Part shown: positions 26,201-35,005 of the stretch, in pieces
Layout: each line of letters starts with the position of its first letter
Numbering within the stretch: position 1 is the stretch's first letter
Assembly (NCBI GenBank): GCA_002747325.1
Contig: PDOZ01000037.1
Span: 1 to 55,789, forward strand
Source of the DNA: Rhodobacterales bacterium
GTDB lineage: Bacteria; Pseudomonadota; Alphaproteobacteria; Rhodobacterales; Rhodobacteraceae
DNA: 55,789 nt
Direction of reading: 5' to 3'
Notes under the pieces: generated by a model
The model's database searches: none
What the model was told of the DNA's origin: nothing
What the model saw: only the letters and a program-made list of their open reading frames with translations
Program-made: the position numbers and the translations under genes

Positions 26201-26736
26201 CCGCCGCCCTCGCCGGGATGGCGCTGCAATTCGATATAAAGCCGGTTCGGGAAGGTCTCGGAAAGCCGCGTCATCAGCGCTTCCGCCTTGCCGCGCTGCC
26301 CCGCCTGCAACAACCGCCCCACCGGCCCTTCCGCCCCGCCGGTCAGGCAAATCAGCCCCGCCGCATTGGCCGCCAGTTCCTCGAACATGACCCGCGGCAC
26401 CCCGTCCTGACGCTTGACATAAAGGCAGGTCGAAAGGCGCATAAGCCCTTCATATCCTTCCTCATTTTGCGCCAAAAGCACCAGTGGCGCGCTGTCGGTG
26501 CCCTCCTCCTCCAGCGCCAGAGAAACCTGACAGCCAATGATCGGCTGCACCCCCGCGCCGGACGCGGTGACGGAAAACTCCAGCGCCGCGAACATGTTGT
26601 TGGTGTCGGTCACGGCAACGGCGGGCATATCCATCCCCGCCACCAGACCGGGCAATTTCTTCACCGGAACCGCCCCTTCCAGCAGGGAGTATTCGGTGTG
26701 CAGACGGAGGTGAATGAAGCGCGGCAAATCGGACAT
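23239..26736 (-). CDS. dnaE: DNA polymerase III subunit alpha
   Basis: The 1165-aa replicative polymerase. Domains in order: PHP domain (starts FIHLRLHTEYSLLEGAVP), polymerase palm with catalytic Asp401 and Asp403 in MPDFDIDFCMD, fingers, a helix-hairpin-helix region near GGFDQLDPNRRRVFDSLDAL, and an OB-fold domain (LAGAVAGRQERKSARGNRFAF) plus C-terminal region that would bind the clamp and tau. Length and start agree with alphaproteobacterial DnaE1. It is monocistronic, with the VOC-protein gene 44 bp upstream on the same strand. Confidence 0.97.
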   Translation of the reverse strand: MSDLPRFIHLRLHTEYSLLEGAVPVKKLPGLVAGMDMPAVAVTDTNNMFAALEFSVTASGAGVQPIIGCQVSLALEEEGTDSAPLVLLAQNEEGYEGLMRLSTCLYVKRQDGVPRVMFEELAANAAGLICLTGGAEGPVGRLLQAGQRGKAEALMTRLSETFPNRLYIELQRHPGEGGGLPEAERLTEPGFLEMAYAMALPLVATNDVYFPKPDLFEAHDALICIAEGAYVDQQEPRRRLTPAHYLKSPAEMAALFADLPEAIENTVEIARRCAFMVYRRKPILPKFADDEVEELRRQANAGLQARLAVIPHAVSPEEYQERLDFELDIIEGMGFPGYFLIVADFIKWAKDKSIPVGPGRGSGAGSLVAYALTITDLDPLRYSLLFERFLNPERVSMPDFDIDFCMDRREEVIHYVQEKYGADKVAQIITFGALLSKAAVRDVGRVLQMPYGQVDRLSKLIPVEGVKPVSIEKARADEPRLNEEARAEEVVGRMLDYAQQIEGLLRNASTHAAGVVIGDRPLDALVPLYRDPRSDMPATQFNMKWVEQAGLVKFDFLGLKTLTVIQNAVDLIRGQGRDIHTGPDGEALYTPPDGAVNEINAIPLDDERTYKLYASAKTVAVFQVESTGMMDALRRMKPTTIEDIVALVALYRPGPMENIPTYCEVKNGQREIASVHPLIDHILEETQGIIVYQEQVMQIAQVMAGYSLGGADLLRRAMGKKIAEEMAKERPKFEEGAKANGVDAKKATEVFDLLEKFANYGFNKSHAAAYAVVSYQTAWLKANHPVEFMAGVMNCDIHLTDKLGVYAEEVRRGLDIEIVPPCVNRSQATFSVKDGAVVYALGALKNVGVEAMKLITAAREEGGAFVTLFDLARRVDLKRVGKRPLEMLARAGGFDQLDPNRRRVFDSLDALVGYSAAIHEQRASAQVSLFGEAGEDLPEPRLSGAPDWLANERLAEEHKAIGFYLSGHPLDDYMPALKRKGVLTLEELTREAEKGPCVKKLAGAVAGRQERKSARGNRFAFAQLSDPTGLYEVTIFSDTLEKCRDDLETGANVVVTVEATMEAEQLKLLARAVTPADAIAAEAGGMALKLFSDDAAAMPLIQQVLDGARAAAKKAKPGEVSICLSDPSLPGGGEITIDLGRQYPLNPQIKSALKGLPGVVSVEEL

Positions 26737-26780
26737 GCGGCGAGGTTACAGGAGCGCGCGCGGCACCGAAAGGTGCAAAA

Positions 26781-27146
26781 TCATCCGGCATCGGGAGTCA
26801 GAAGCTCAATCCGGTTACCAAACGGATCCTCAGTATAGAACCGTCGCATTCCCGGCAGGGATGTGTCCCATCGCACCGGCGCTCCCGCCTCTTCCAGCCG
26901 CGCGGCGAGGGCATTCAGATCGGCACACAGAAATGCCGGATGGGCCTTTTTTGCGGGGACAAATGGCGTTTCCACCCCCAGATGCAGCTCCACCGCCTCA
27001 CCTCGAAACCATACCCCGCCGCGCGAGCGCAATGGCTCCGGTTTTTGCACCTCCCGCAGGCCCAGTGACCCTTCATAGAATCGACGCGCGCGGTCTTCGC
27101 CCCCTTGAGACATGGCGAGTTGAATATGGTGGATGGCAACAATCAT
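26781..27146 (-). CDS. VOC (glyoxalase/bleomycin-resistance fold) family protein
   Basis: A 121-aa single VOC-fold protein: IHHIQLAM at the start, RARRFYEGSLGLREV near residue 20, and RRFYTEDPFGNRIELLTP at the end, with metal-ligand candidates His7, Glu53 region (VELHLG) and Glu115. Members bind divalent metal and act in glyoxalase, dioxygenase or resistance reactions; this one is unassigned. GGAG precedes the ATG. A perfect 16-bp palindrome at 27160-27175, just downstream of a TATATT -10 candidate, suggests tight repression by a regulator encoded elsewhere. Confidence 0.85.
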   Translation of the reverse strand: MIVAIHHIQLAMSQGGEDRARRFYEGSLGLREVQKPEPLRSRGGVWFRGEAVELHLGVETPFVPAKKAHPAFLCADLNALAARLEEAGAPVRWDTSLPGMRRFYTEDPFGNRIELLTPDAG

Positions 27147-27159
27147 CGCTTTCTCCTTT

Positions 27160-27175
27160 GTATACAATTGTATAC
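27160..27175. promoter_or_regulatory. Palindromic operator before the VOC gene
   Basis: GTATACAATTGTATAC is a perfect 16-bp palindrome containing two GTATAC cores 10 bp apart. With flanks it reads as two overlapping TTGTATACNA boxes, the form bound by FadR/FCD-type GntR repressors. It sits 14-29 bp before the VOC start codon and next to TATATT (27182-27177), so it would overlap the transcription start. No GntR gene is in this window. Confidence 0.55.
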
Positions 27176-27417
27176 CAATATAGTGCCGCAGACAGCCCTA
27201 CCGGAAAACCACAACCCCCTTACACAAATCGAACCCATTCTCCCACAGCACATCCACAGCCCATGGTGTTAGCGCAAAAAGTGGCCCCTATATGTTGCGA
27301 TTTGGCGCAGAAGGCATTGCGGGGCGGGTGCGGCGCGTCTAGGGTGCGCGCGAAGCGAGTCGGGCCGCCGGGCGGTCGGGTTTGCACCGGGGACATGCCT
27401 TTCGACAGGGAACTTCA

Positions 27418-28914
27418 ATGCCAGACCCGCTTCTGACGCTTGACGGCCTGACCAAAACCTATCCGGGGGTCGTCGCCAACGAGGATATTTCCTTTTCCAT
27501 CGCCGCCGGAGAGATTCACGCGCTGCTGGGCGAGAACGGCGCCGGGAAATCGACGCTGGTCAAGACGATCTACGGGCTGGTGAAGCCGGACCGGGGCGGA
27601 ATGCGCTTTGGCGACACGGCTTTCGCGCCGCGCAATCCACGGGCCGCGCGGGAAGCCGGGGTGGCGATGGTGTTTCAGCATTTTTCGCTGTTTGACGCGC
27701 TGAGCGTGGCGGAAAACATCGCGCTTGGCATGGACAACCCGCCGCCGCGCACCGAGTTAGCCGAACGCATCCGCGCGGTCAGCGCTGAATATGGGTTGCC
27801 GCTCGATCCGTCCCGGCGGGTGGGTGATCTGTCGGCGGGGGAGCGTCAGCGCATCGAGATCGTGCGCTGTTTGCTGCAAGACCCGAAACTGCTGATCATG
27901 GACGAGCCGACCTCGGTTCTGACGCCGCAGGAAGTCGACATCCTGTTCCACACCCTGCGTCAGCTGCGCGACGAGGGCACCGCCATTCTCTATATCAGCC
28001 ACAAGCTCGAAGAAATCCGGGCGCTGTGCGAACATGCGACGATTTTGCGGCATGGGCGGGTGGTTTCGACCTGTGACCCGCGCGAGGAAAGCGCGCGCTC
28101 GATGGCGGAGATGATGGTCGGGACGAGCCTGCATGTGCCGGTGCGCGAGGCGGGGGATCTGGGCGAGGTGGTGCTGGAATTGCGCGACCTGAACCTGCCC
28201 GCGGCGCAGCGCTTTGGCATGGCACTCAAGGGGATCAATCTCGAACTGCGGGCCGGGGAAATTCTGGGCATTGGCGGGGTTGCGGGCAACGGGCAGGACG
28301 AGTTGATTGCCGCCCTGTCCGGCGAGCGGCGCGCCAAGCCCGGCGCGGTGCGGCTCAAGGGCGAAAAGATCGGCACGCGCCGGCCCGATGCGCGGCGCCG
28401 CCTAGGGCTTCTGAGCGCGCCGGAAGAGCGGCTGGGCCATGCCGCCGCGCCCGCCATGTCGCTGACAGAAAACACTTTTCTCACCGCCGCCATTCGCGGC
28501 AAGCTGACGAAACACGGTTTTATCAACTGGGGCAAAACGCGGGAACTGGCGGAAGAGATCATCGCGGATTACGACGTGCGCACCCCCGGCCCAGAGGCCG
28601 CTGCGGGCGCTCTATCGGGCGGCAATTTGCAGAAATTCGTCATCGGGCGGGAAATCCTGCAAGCGCCGGATGTGTTCGTGGTGAACCAGCCGACCTGGGG
28701 CGTGGATGCGCGGGCGGCGGCGGCGATCCGGCAGGCGCTTCTCGACCTTGCCAGCCGGGGCGCGGGGGTGATTGTCATTTCGCAGGATCTGGAAGAGTTG
28801 ATGGAGATTTGCGACCATTTCACCGCGCTCAACGAGGGGCGGCTGGCGCCGATCCGCAAGGCGCGCGGGCTGAGTGTCGATGAAATCGGGTTGATGATGG
28901 GGGGCGCGTCATGA
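27418..28914 (+). CDS. BMP-type (nucleoside-like) ABC transporter, double ATPase subunit
   Basis: A 498-aa fused ABC ATPase. The first half has Walker A GENGAGKST and signature LSAGERQRIEI; the second half has a degenerate Walker A (GVAGNGQDEL) and signature LSGGNLQKFVIGREI, as in sugar/nucleoside CUT2-like importers. In BMP-family operons this subunit pairs with two permeases and a BMP lipoprotein or periplasmic binding protein to import purine nucleosides or related compounds. ATG 27418 is preferred to 27382 because AGGGAA precedes it. The stop overlaps the first permease ATG. Confidence 0.92.
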   Translation: MPDPLLTLDGLTKTYPGVVANEDISFSIAAGEIHALLGENGAGKSTLVKTIYGLVKPDRGGMRFGDTAFAPRNPRAAREAGVAMVFQHFSLFDALSVAENIALGMDNPPPRTELAERIRAVSAEYGLPLDPSRRVGDLSAGERQRIEIVRCLLQDPKLLIMDEPTSVLTPQEVDILFHTLRQLRDEGTAILYISHKLEEIRALCEHATILRHGRVVSTCDPREESARSMAEMMVGTSLHVPVREAGDLGEVVLELRDLNLPAAQRFGMALKGINLELRAGEILGIGGVAGNGQDELIAALSGERRAKPGAVRLKGEKIGTRRPDARRRLGLLSAPEERLGHAAAPAMSLTENTFLTAAIRGKLTKHGFINWGKTRELAEEIIADYDVRTPGPEAAAGALSGGNLQKFVIGREILQAPDVFVVNQPTWGVDARAAAAIRQALLDLASRGAGVIVISQDLEELMEICDHFTALNEGRLAPIRKARGLSVDEIGLMMGGAS

Positions 28915-30011
28915 GTTTCATCCGGCTGGAAAAACGCGCCGCCCCCTCGCGCGCCATCTCTGCCGCGACCCCGGTTCTGGCGGTCATCGCGACCATGCTG
29001 GCGGGCGGGGTGATGTTCTGGTTTCTGGGCTATAACCCGGTCGAAGCCATTCGCACCATCTTCTGGGATCCGCTATTCTCCGAAACCTTCGCCAGCTATT
29101 CGCGCCCGCAGCTACTGGTCAAGGCCGGGCCGCTGATCCTGATCGCCATCGGGCTGTCCATCGGCTTCAAGGCCGGGATCTGGAATATCGGCGCGGAGGG
29201 GCAGTATATCATGGGCGCCATTGTCGGCGCGGGGGTCGGACTGGCCTTTTACCCGACCGAGAGCCGCTGGATTTTCCCGCTGATGGTGTTGGCGGGAGCG
29301 TTTGGCGGCTGGGCCTGGGCCATGATCCCGGCGACCTTGCGCAACCTTTTTGGCACCAACGAAATTCTGGTCTCGCTGATGCTGGTCTATGTGGCCGAAA
29401 ACATCCTTGCCTCGGTGTCGCAGGGGCTGTTGCGCAACCCGGACGGCATGGGCTTTCCCGGCTCGCGCAACTTCGCGCGCGACTTTCCCGCCGCCTCCAA
29501 CGGCGAGCTGATCGCGGGAACGGGGATGCATTGGGGCGTTGTCGCGGCGCTGATCGCGGTGATTTTCGCCTATGTGTTAATGACGCGGCACCGGCTGGGC
29601 TTTGCCATCCGGCTGACCGGCGAAGCACCGCGCGCCGCACTGTTTTCCGGCATCCGCCCGCGCCGCCTTGTGACTTTCGCGCTGGGGCTGTCGGGGGTTC
29701 TGGCGGGCATGGCCGGGCTGTTTGAGGTTGCCGGTCCTGCGGGACAAATCTCGATTGATTTCAACTCGGGCTACGGCTTCACCGCCATCATCGTCGCCTT
29801 CCTTGGCCGTCTGAACCCGGTCGGCATTCTGTTCGCCGGGTTGCTGATGGCGCTGACCTATATTGGCGGGGAACTGGCGCAGCTCATCATGGGCATGCCC
29901 GGCGCGGCCATTCAGCTGTTTCAGGGGATGCTTCTATTCTTCCTGCTGGCGATGGATGTGTTCGTGGGCTACCGGGTGCGGTTTGGCAGCGCAAAGCGGG
30001 AGGCCGTGTGA
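28911..30011 (+). CDS. BMP-type ABC transporter permease 1
   Basis: A 366-aa inner-membrane permease of the BPD_transp_2 family with roughly eight to ten membrane segments. The conserved cytoplasmic coupling region is visible (GFAIRLTGEAPRAALFSGI), as is the YGFTAIIVAFLGRLNPVGI segment typical of nucleoside-type permeases. The start overlaps the ATPase stop (ATGA) and the end overlaps permease 2 (TGATG), so the three are translated as a unit. Confidence 0.92.
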   Translation: MSFIRLEKRAAPSRAISAATPVLAVIATMLAGGVMFWFLGYNPVEAIRTIFWDPLFSETFASYSRPQLLVKAGPLILIAIGLSIGFKAGIWNIGAEGQYIMGAIVGAGVGLAFYPTESRWIFPLMVLAGAFGGWAWAMIPATLRNLFGTNEILVSLMLVYVAENILASVSQGLLRNPDGMGFPGSRNFARDFPAASNGELIAGTGMHWGVVAALIAVIFAYVLMTRHRLGFAIRLTGEAPRAALFSGIRPRRLVTFALGLSGVLAGMAGLFEVAGPAGQISIDFNSGYGFTAIIVAFLGRLNPVGILFAGLLMALTYIGGELAQLIMGMPGAAIQLFQGMLLFFLLAMDVFVGYRVRFGSAKREAV

Positions 30012-30934
30012 TGGACCTTGGACAGATCAACCCGGTTCTGATGATCGCCAGCCTGATGGTGGCCTCGACGCCGATCCTGCTGGCCGCCATCGGGGAATTG
30101 GTGGTGGAGAAATCCGGGGTGCTGAACCTCGGAGTTGAGGGCATGATGATCACCGGCGCGGTGATGGGCTTTGCCATTGCGGTCAATAGCGGCAGTCCGA
30201 CGCTGGGCTTTGTCGGCGCCGCGCTGGCCGGGGCCGCGCTATCGGGGATTTTCGCCTTTCTCGTCTTGATGCTGATGTCCAATCAGGTCGCCACCGGCCT
30301 CGCCCTGACCCTCTTCGGCCTCGGCCTTTCTTCGGTCATCGGCAAGCCATATGAACAGCTCAAGGCGCCGGTTCTGGGCAAGCTGGACATCCCGGTTCTG
30401 GCCGATCTGCCGGTGCTGGGGCCGATGCTGTTTCGCCACGACGCGGTGGTCTATCTCTCGCTTCTCATCGTCGCCGCGACCTTTGTCTTTCTGCGCCGCA
30501 CCCGCGCCGGGATGATCCTGCGCGCGGTGGGCGAAAACCACGCCGCAGCCCATGCTTTGGGCTACAAGGTCCGGCGGGTGCGGTTCGCCGCCATCCTGTT
30601 TGGCGGGGCCTGCGCCGGGCTGGGCGGGGCGTATATTTCGCTGGTGCGGGTGCCGCAATGGGTCGATGGGCTGACCGCCGGGGCGGGCTGGATCGCGCTG
30701 GCCATCGTGGTCTTTGCCTCGTGGCGTTCGGCGCGCATCCTCGTCGGCGCCTATCTCTTCGGTGGCATTTCCGTGCTGCAAGTCAACCTGCAAGCCGCCG
30801 AGGTCAACGTGCCGGTCGAAGTCCTGTCCATGAGCCCCTATGTGATCACCATTCTCGTGCTGGTCGCCATTTCCATCTTCGGCCAATACGGCGCGCCCGG
30901 TTCGCTCGGCAAGCCGTTCCACGAAACCGATTAA
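30011..30934 (+). CDS. BMP-type ABC transporter permease 2
   Basis: A 307-aa second permease of the BPD_transp_2 family. It begins with the typical LLAAIGELVVEKSGVLNLGVEGMM segment, has the coupling motif MILRAVGENHAAAHALGYKV, and ends QYGAPGSLGKPFHETD. It forms the heterodimeric channel with permease 1. I use the ATG at 30011, overlapping the previous stop, instead of the GTG one codon earlier. The binding-protein gene follows after 29 bp. Confidence 0.92.
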   Translation: MDLGQINPVLMIASLMVASTPILLAAIGELVVEKSGVLNLGVEGMMITGAVMGFAIAVNSGSPTLGFVGAALAGAALSGIFAFLVLMLMSNQVATGLALTLFGLGLSSVIGKPYEQLKAPVLGKLDIPVLADLPVLGPMLFRHDAVVYLSLLIVAATFVFLRRTRAGMILRAVGENHAAAHALGYKVRRVRFAAILFGGACAGLGGAYISLVRVPQWVDGLTAGAGWIALAIVVFASWRSARILVGAYLFGGISVLQVNLQAAEVNVPVEVLSMSPYVITILVLVAISIFGQYGAPGSLGKPFHETD

Positions 30935-30963
30935 CCCAGATAACCCAATCAAGGAGATCCCCT

Positions 30964-32043
30964 ATGAAACTCTTCAGAAACCTGCTCGCAGGCGCCGCTC
31001 TGGCCACTGCGACCGCCGGCGCCGCGCTGGCCGGTGACGACCCGGTGAAAGTCGGCTTTGTCTATGTCGGCTCCATCGGCGATGGCGGCTGGACCTATGA
31101 GCATAACCAAGGCCGCCTCGCGGTTGAGGCGCATTTCGGCGATGCGGTCGAGACCACCTATGTTGAGAACGTCCCGGAAGGGGCCGACGCCACCCGCGTG
31201 CTGACCCAGATGGCCCTGTCCGGCCATGACCTGATCTTCACCACCTCCTTCGGCTACATGGACCCGACCCTCGAAGTCGCCGCCAAGTTCCCGAACGTGA
31301 AATTTGAACACGCGACCGGCTTCAAGACCGCCGAAAACGTGTCCAATTACAGCGCCCGTTTTTATGAGGGCCGCGCCGTGCAGGGCACCATTGCCGGGCG
31401 TGTGACCAAGTCCAACATCATCGGCTACATCGCTTCCTTCCCGATCCCGGAAGTGGTGCGCGGTATCAACTCCGCTTACATCCACGCCAAGAAGGTGAAC
31501 CCGGATGTCGAGTTCAAGATCATCTGGGCCTATACGTGGTTTGACCCGGCGAAAGAGGCCGATGCCGCCCGCGCGCTGATCGAACAGGGCGCCGACGTGA
31601 TCTTGCAGCACACCGACAGCACCGCGCCGCAGGCCGCCGCGCAGGAAGCGGGCAATGTCTACACCTTCGGCCAAGCCTCTGACATGGCGGAATACGCCCC
31701 CTTCCCGCGGGTTTCCTCCATCATCGACAACTGGGCGCCCTATTACATCGCCCGCACCCAGGCCGTGATGGACGGCACCTGGAAAAGCGTCGCAACCTGG
31801 GACGGCATGGATACCGGCATGGTGGAAATCGGTGAGATCACCGACGCCGTTCCCGCCGAGGTCAAAGCCGAAGCCCTCGCCATGGCCGACGCCATCGCAA
31901 AAGGCGAATACCACCCCTTCACCGGCCCGCTCAACAAGCAGGACGGCACGCCTTGGCTGGCGGAAGGCGAAGTGGCGGATGCCGGCACCCTGCTGGGCCT
32001 CGATTTCTACGTCGAAGGCATCACCGCCGAACTGCCGAAGTAA
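30964..32043 (+). CDS. BMP family substrate-binding protein
   Basis: A 359-aa periplasmic binding protein of the BMP (basic membrane protein/PnrA-like) family. A signal peptide occupies about residues 1-23 (LFRNLLAGAALATATAGAALA, cleaved after AxA). Family motifs follow: VGFVYVGSIGDGGWTYEHNQGR, FTTSFGYMDPTLEVAAKFP, YSARFYEGRAVQG and QHTDSTAP. Relatives bind purine nucleosides, so nucleoside uptake is the likely role of the four-gene operon, but ligands outside that class (for example autoinducer-like or lipidic) are known for some members. AAGGAG precedes the ATG, and a strong terminator follows. Confidence 0.92.
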   Translation: MKLFRNLLAGAALATATAGAALAGDDPVKVGFVYVGSIGDGGWTYEHNQGRLAVEAHFGDAVETTYVENVPEGADATRVLTQMALSGHDLIFTTSFGYMDPTLEVAAKFPNVKFEHATGFKTAENVSNYSARFYEGRAVQGTIAGRVTKSNIIGYIASFPIPEVVRGINSAYIHAKKVNPDVEFKIIWAYTWFDPAKEADAARALIEQGADVILQHTDSTAPQAAAQEAGNVYTFGQASDMAEYAPFPRVSSIIDNWAPYYIARTQAVMDGTWKSVATWDGMDTGMVEIGEITDAVPAEVKAEALAMADAIAKGEYHPFTGPLNKQDGTPWLAEGEVADAGTLLGLDFYVEGITAELPK

Positions 32044-32059
32044 GGCAACAAAATCCTTC

Positions 32060-32089
32060 AAAAGCCCCGCCCCGCGCGGGGCTTTTTTC
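32060..32089 (+). terminator. Rho-independent terminator of the BMP operon
   Basis: GCCCCGC (32064-32070) pairs with GCGGGGC (32076-32082), followed by six T, with A-rich sequence in front. It ends the ABC operon 17 bp after the binding-protein stop. Confidence 0.9.
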
Positions 32090-32239
32090 TTTTTGACCCC
32101 TCCCGGCAACAATCCGCGTTTTTCTTGACCAGAATCAATTTCTGTTAACCGAAAATTTGCAATTTGCTGCAAAGGGGAGGAAACAGAACACGCGGGGCAC
32201 CTGCTCCGTGCGCGAATGCATATTGAAGGATTTCAAGAA

Positions 32240-34921
32240 ATGGATGCAAATCCCCTTTCGAAACTGATGAACCCGGCTTCCATCGCCGTTTTTGGCGCTT
32301 CGGCCAGCGAAGGCTCCGTCGGAGCGATCTTGCTGAACAACCTACTGGCCGATGGGTTCAAGGGGCCGATTTACCCGATCAACCCGAAACACGAGAAGAT
32401 CGGCGCGCTGACCTGCTATCCCAGCGCCGACGCCATCGGTGAAGAGGTTGATCTCGCCGTGATCGCCACGCCCGCGCGCACCGTGCCGGGCATCATCCGC
32501 GATTGCGGTGCGGCGGGGATCAAAAACGCCATCATCCTGTCGGCCGGTTTCGGCGAAGGGGGCGGCGCGGGCAAAGAGCTGGAAGGGGAGCTGATCTCCG
32601 CCGCCCGCCGCGCCGGGGTGCGCTTCATGGGGCCGAACTGCGTGGGCCTCGTGCGCCCGTGGCACAACATGAACGCCACCTTCCTGCGCTCCGGCACGCC
32701 CAAGGGCAATCTCGCGCTGATCTCGCAATCGGGCGCGCTCAACGCCGCGATTTCCGACTGGGCCGGGCCGCATCACCTGGGCTTCTCCGCCCTTGTCAGC
32801 CTCGGCAATTCCTTCAACATCGACTTCGGCGACATGATGGAATTTCTGTCCACCGACCCGAAAACCGACGCCATCCTGCTCTATGTCGAAGGGGTGCGGC
32901 AGGCGCCGGAATTCATGTCCGCCCTGCGCGCCGCCGCGCGTCTGAAGCCGGTTATCGTGCTGAAATCCGGGCGGCACGCCACTTCCGCCGCCGCCGCCAG
33001 CACCCATACCGGCGCGCTGATCGGCTCCGATGACGTGTTCGCCGCCGCGCTGGAACGCGCCGGTGCCGTGCGCGCGCAAACCTTCGGGCAACTTTTCGCC
33101 GCCGCCGAGATCCTGTCGTCTTCCAAGCGCACCCGCGGCAACCGGCTCGCCATCGTGACCAATGGTGGCGGTGCGGGGGTTCTGGCCGCAGACCGCGCGG
33201 GCGATATGGGCATCGAACTGGCGCAGCTATCGCCGGAAACCATCGAGAAGCTGAACGGCAAGCTGCCGAAATACTGGAGCCACGGCAACCCGGTCGATAT
33301 CCTCGGCGATGCCGGCGCGGATGGCTACCGCGAGGCGGTCAAGGCCGTGATGGCGGACAAGAATGTTGACGGTGTGCTGGCGCTGCTGATCCCGCAAGCG
33401 GTGACGGATGCGACGGAAGCGGCGCAGGCGGTGCTGGACGCCCTGCCCAAACGGCGCAGCAAGCCGGTGCTGGCAAGCTGGATGGGGCAAACCTCGGTGC
33501 AGGAAGGGCGCGATCTGTTGTCGCAAAACGGCGTGGCCGATTTCCTGACCCCAGAACGCGCCGTCGAAGCCTTCTCCTACCTCGCCAAGCACGAGCGCAA
33601 CCGCAAGCTGGCGCTGGAAACCCCCGGCCCGCTACCGCGCGAAACCCGCCCTGATTTTTCCGGCGCCAAGATGATCATCGACGCGGTGCTGGCGGATGGT
33701 CGCGACATGCTCTCCGACATGGAAAGCAAGGCGCTGCTGCATGCGTTCCATATCCCGATCAACGTCACCCTTGAGGCCAATTCTGCCGCCGCCGCGCTGG
33801 TCGCTGCGGAAACCGTTGGCTTCCCGGTCGCGATGAAAATCAACTCGCCGGACATCAGCCATAAATCCGACGTTGGCGGGGTTGTCCTCAATATCCGCAA
33901 CGCGGGCGAAGTAAGTCGCGCCTTCCGCCGCATGACCGAAAGCGCGCGCGAGGCAGAGCCCAAGGCGCGCATCACCGGCGTCACCATCGAATCGATGGCC
34001 AAGCTGCAAGACGCCCGCGAACTGGTGGTCGGCGCCAGCCGCGATAACATCTTCGGCCCGACCATCCTCTTCGGCGCAGGCGGCACCATGGTCGAAGTGC
34101 TGCGCGACAGCGCCGTCGCCCTGCCGCCGATGAACTCGGTGCTGGCGGACCGGCTGATCAACCGCACCAAGGTCTCCAAAATGCTGGACGCCTTCCGCGA
34201 TAAAGCGGCGGTGGACCGCGATGCGGTGATCGACGTCCTGATGCGCATTTCCGACATGGTATGTGAATTGCCCGAAGTGATCGAACTCGATATCAACCCG
34301 CTCTTCGCCGGCCCCTCCGGGGTGATCGCGGTGGATGCACGGGTGCGGGTGGCCCGCCCACCTGCGAGTCACGGCCGCTACGACCACGTCGCCATCCACC
34401 CCTATCCGCACCACCTGCGCAGCGAGGAACACCTCGCGGACGGCACCCCGCTGATCCTGCGCCCGGTGCGCTCCGAGGACGCGGATACGCTGCAAACCTT
34501 CACCCGCGAATTGTCCGACGAGGCGCGCAAGATGCGCTTCATGGGCACGATCACCGAGCTATCGCCGGAAATGCTCGCCCGCTTCACCGAGCTGGATTAC
34601 CGCCGCGAAATGGCCATCGCCGCCGTGGCGGAGCCGGAAGACGGGCCGAAGCTCTGCGGCGTGGCGCGCTATGTGATCAACCCGGACCAGAAAAGCTGCG
34701 AATTTGCCATCGTGGTTGGGGACGCGGTGCAGCATCAGGGCATCGGCACGCGGCTGATGAAAGCCCTGTTCCGTGCCGCGAAAGCCCATGACCTCGAGAT
34801 CATCGAAGGCACGGTGCTGAAAAACAACGCCCCGATGCTGGCGCTGATGACCGAACTGGGCTTCACCCAGCGCTCTGACCCGGACGACCGGGAACTGATG
34901 ATCGTCGAACGCTGGCTCTGA
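32240..34921 (+). CDS. Pat-like protein: ADP-forming acyl-CoA synthetase domains fused to GNAT acetyltransferase
   Basis: An 893-aa fusion. Residues about 1-450 are CoA-binding and ligase-CoA domains of the ADP-forming acetyl-CoA synthetase type (SIAVFGASASEGSVG, MGPNCVGLV, SQSGALNAAISDWA); about 480-700 is an ATP-grasp domain (FGAGGTMVEVLRDSAVALPP); about 720-893 is a GNAT domain (LILRPVRSEDADTLQTF, then VVGDAVQHQGIGTRLMKALF). This is the layout of Salmonella Pat and rhizobial/Rhodopseudomonas homologues that acetylate acyl-CoA synthetase lysines. The phosphohistidine position of active ADP-forming synthetases is still His (His256 in STHTGALIG). I chose the ATG at 32240 (GAAGGA upstream) rather than 32216. 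An HDAC-family gene follows in the same direction. Confidence 0.88.
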   Translation: MDANPLSKLMNPASIAVFGASASEGSVGAILLNNLLADGFKGPIYPINPKHEKIGALTCYPSADAIGEEVDLAVIATPARTVPGIIRDCGAAGIKNAIILSAGFGEGGGAGKELEGELISAARRAGVRFMGPNCVGLVRPWHNMNATFLRSGTPKGNLALISQSGALNAAISDWAGPHHLGFSALVSLGNSFNIDFGDMMEFLSTDPKTDAILLYVEGVRQAPEFMSALRAAARLKPVIVLKSGRHATSAAAASTHTGALIGSDDVFAAALERAGAVRAQTFGQLFAAAEILSSSKRTRGNRLAIVTNGGGAGVLAADRAGDMGIELAQLSPETIEKLNGKLPKYWSHGNPVDILGDAGADGYREAVKAVMADKNVDGVLALLIPQAVTDATEAAQAVLDALPKRRSKPVLASWMGQTSVQEGRDLLSQNGVADFLTPERAVEAFSYLAKHERNRKLALETPGPLPRETRPDFSGAKMIIDAVLADGRDMLSDMESKALLHAFHIPINVTLEANSAAAALVAAETVGFPVAMKINSPDISHKSDVGGVVLNIRNAGEVSRAFRRMTESAREAEPKARITGVTIESMAKLQDARELVVGASRDNIFGPTILFGAGGTMVEVLRDSAVALPPMNSVLADRLINRTKVSKMLDAFRDKAAVDRDAVIDVLMRISDMVCELPEVIELDINPLFAGPSGVIAVDARVRVARPPASHGRYDHVAIHPYPHHLRSEEHLADGTPLILRPVRSEDADTLQTFTRELSDEARKMRFMGTITELSPEMLARFTELDYRREMAIAAVAEPEDGPKLCGVARYVINPDQKSCEFAIVVGDAVQHQGIGTRLMKALFRAAKAHDLEIIEGTVLKNNAPMLALMTELGFTQRSDPDDRELMIVERWL

Positions 34922-35005
34922 CAAACACGCCCCCGCGCGGCAAACCCTGCGCGGGGAACCACCAAAAGACGCTGAAAACAGCGCGTTGCACCGAAGGGAG
35001 ACACC

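Noticed and set aside
27181..27417. Purine riboswitch upstream of the BMP transporter
   Set aside because: I could not find the conserved purine-aptamer core or the loop-loop pairing in this region. No regulatory RNA is claimed.
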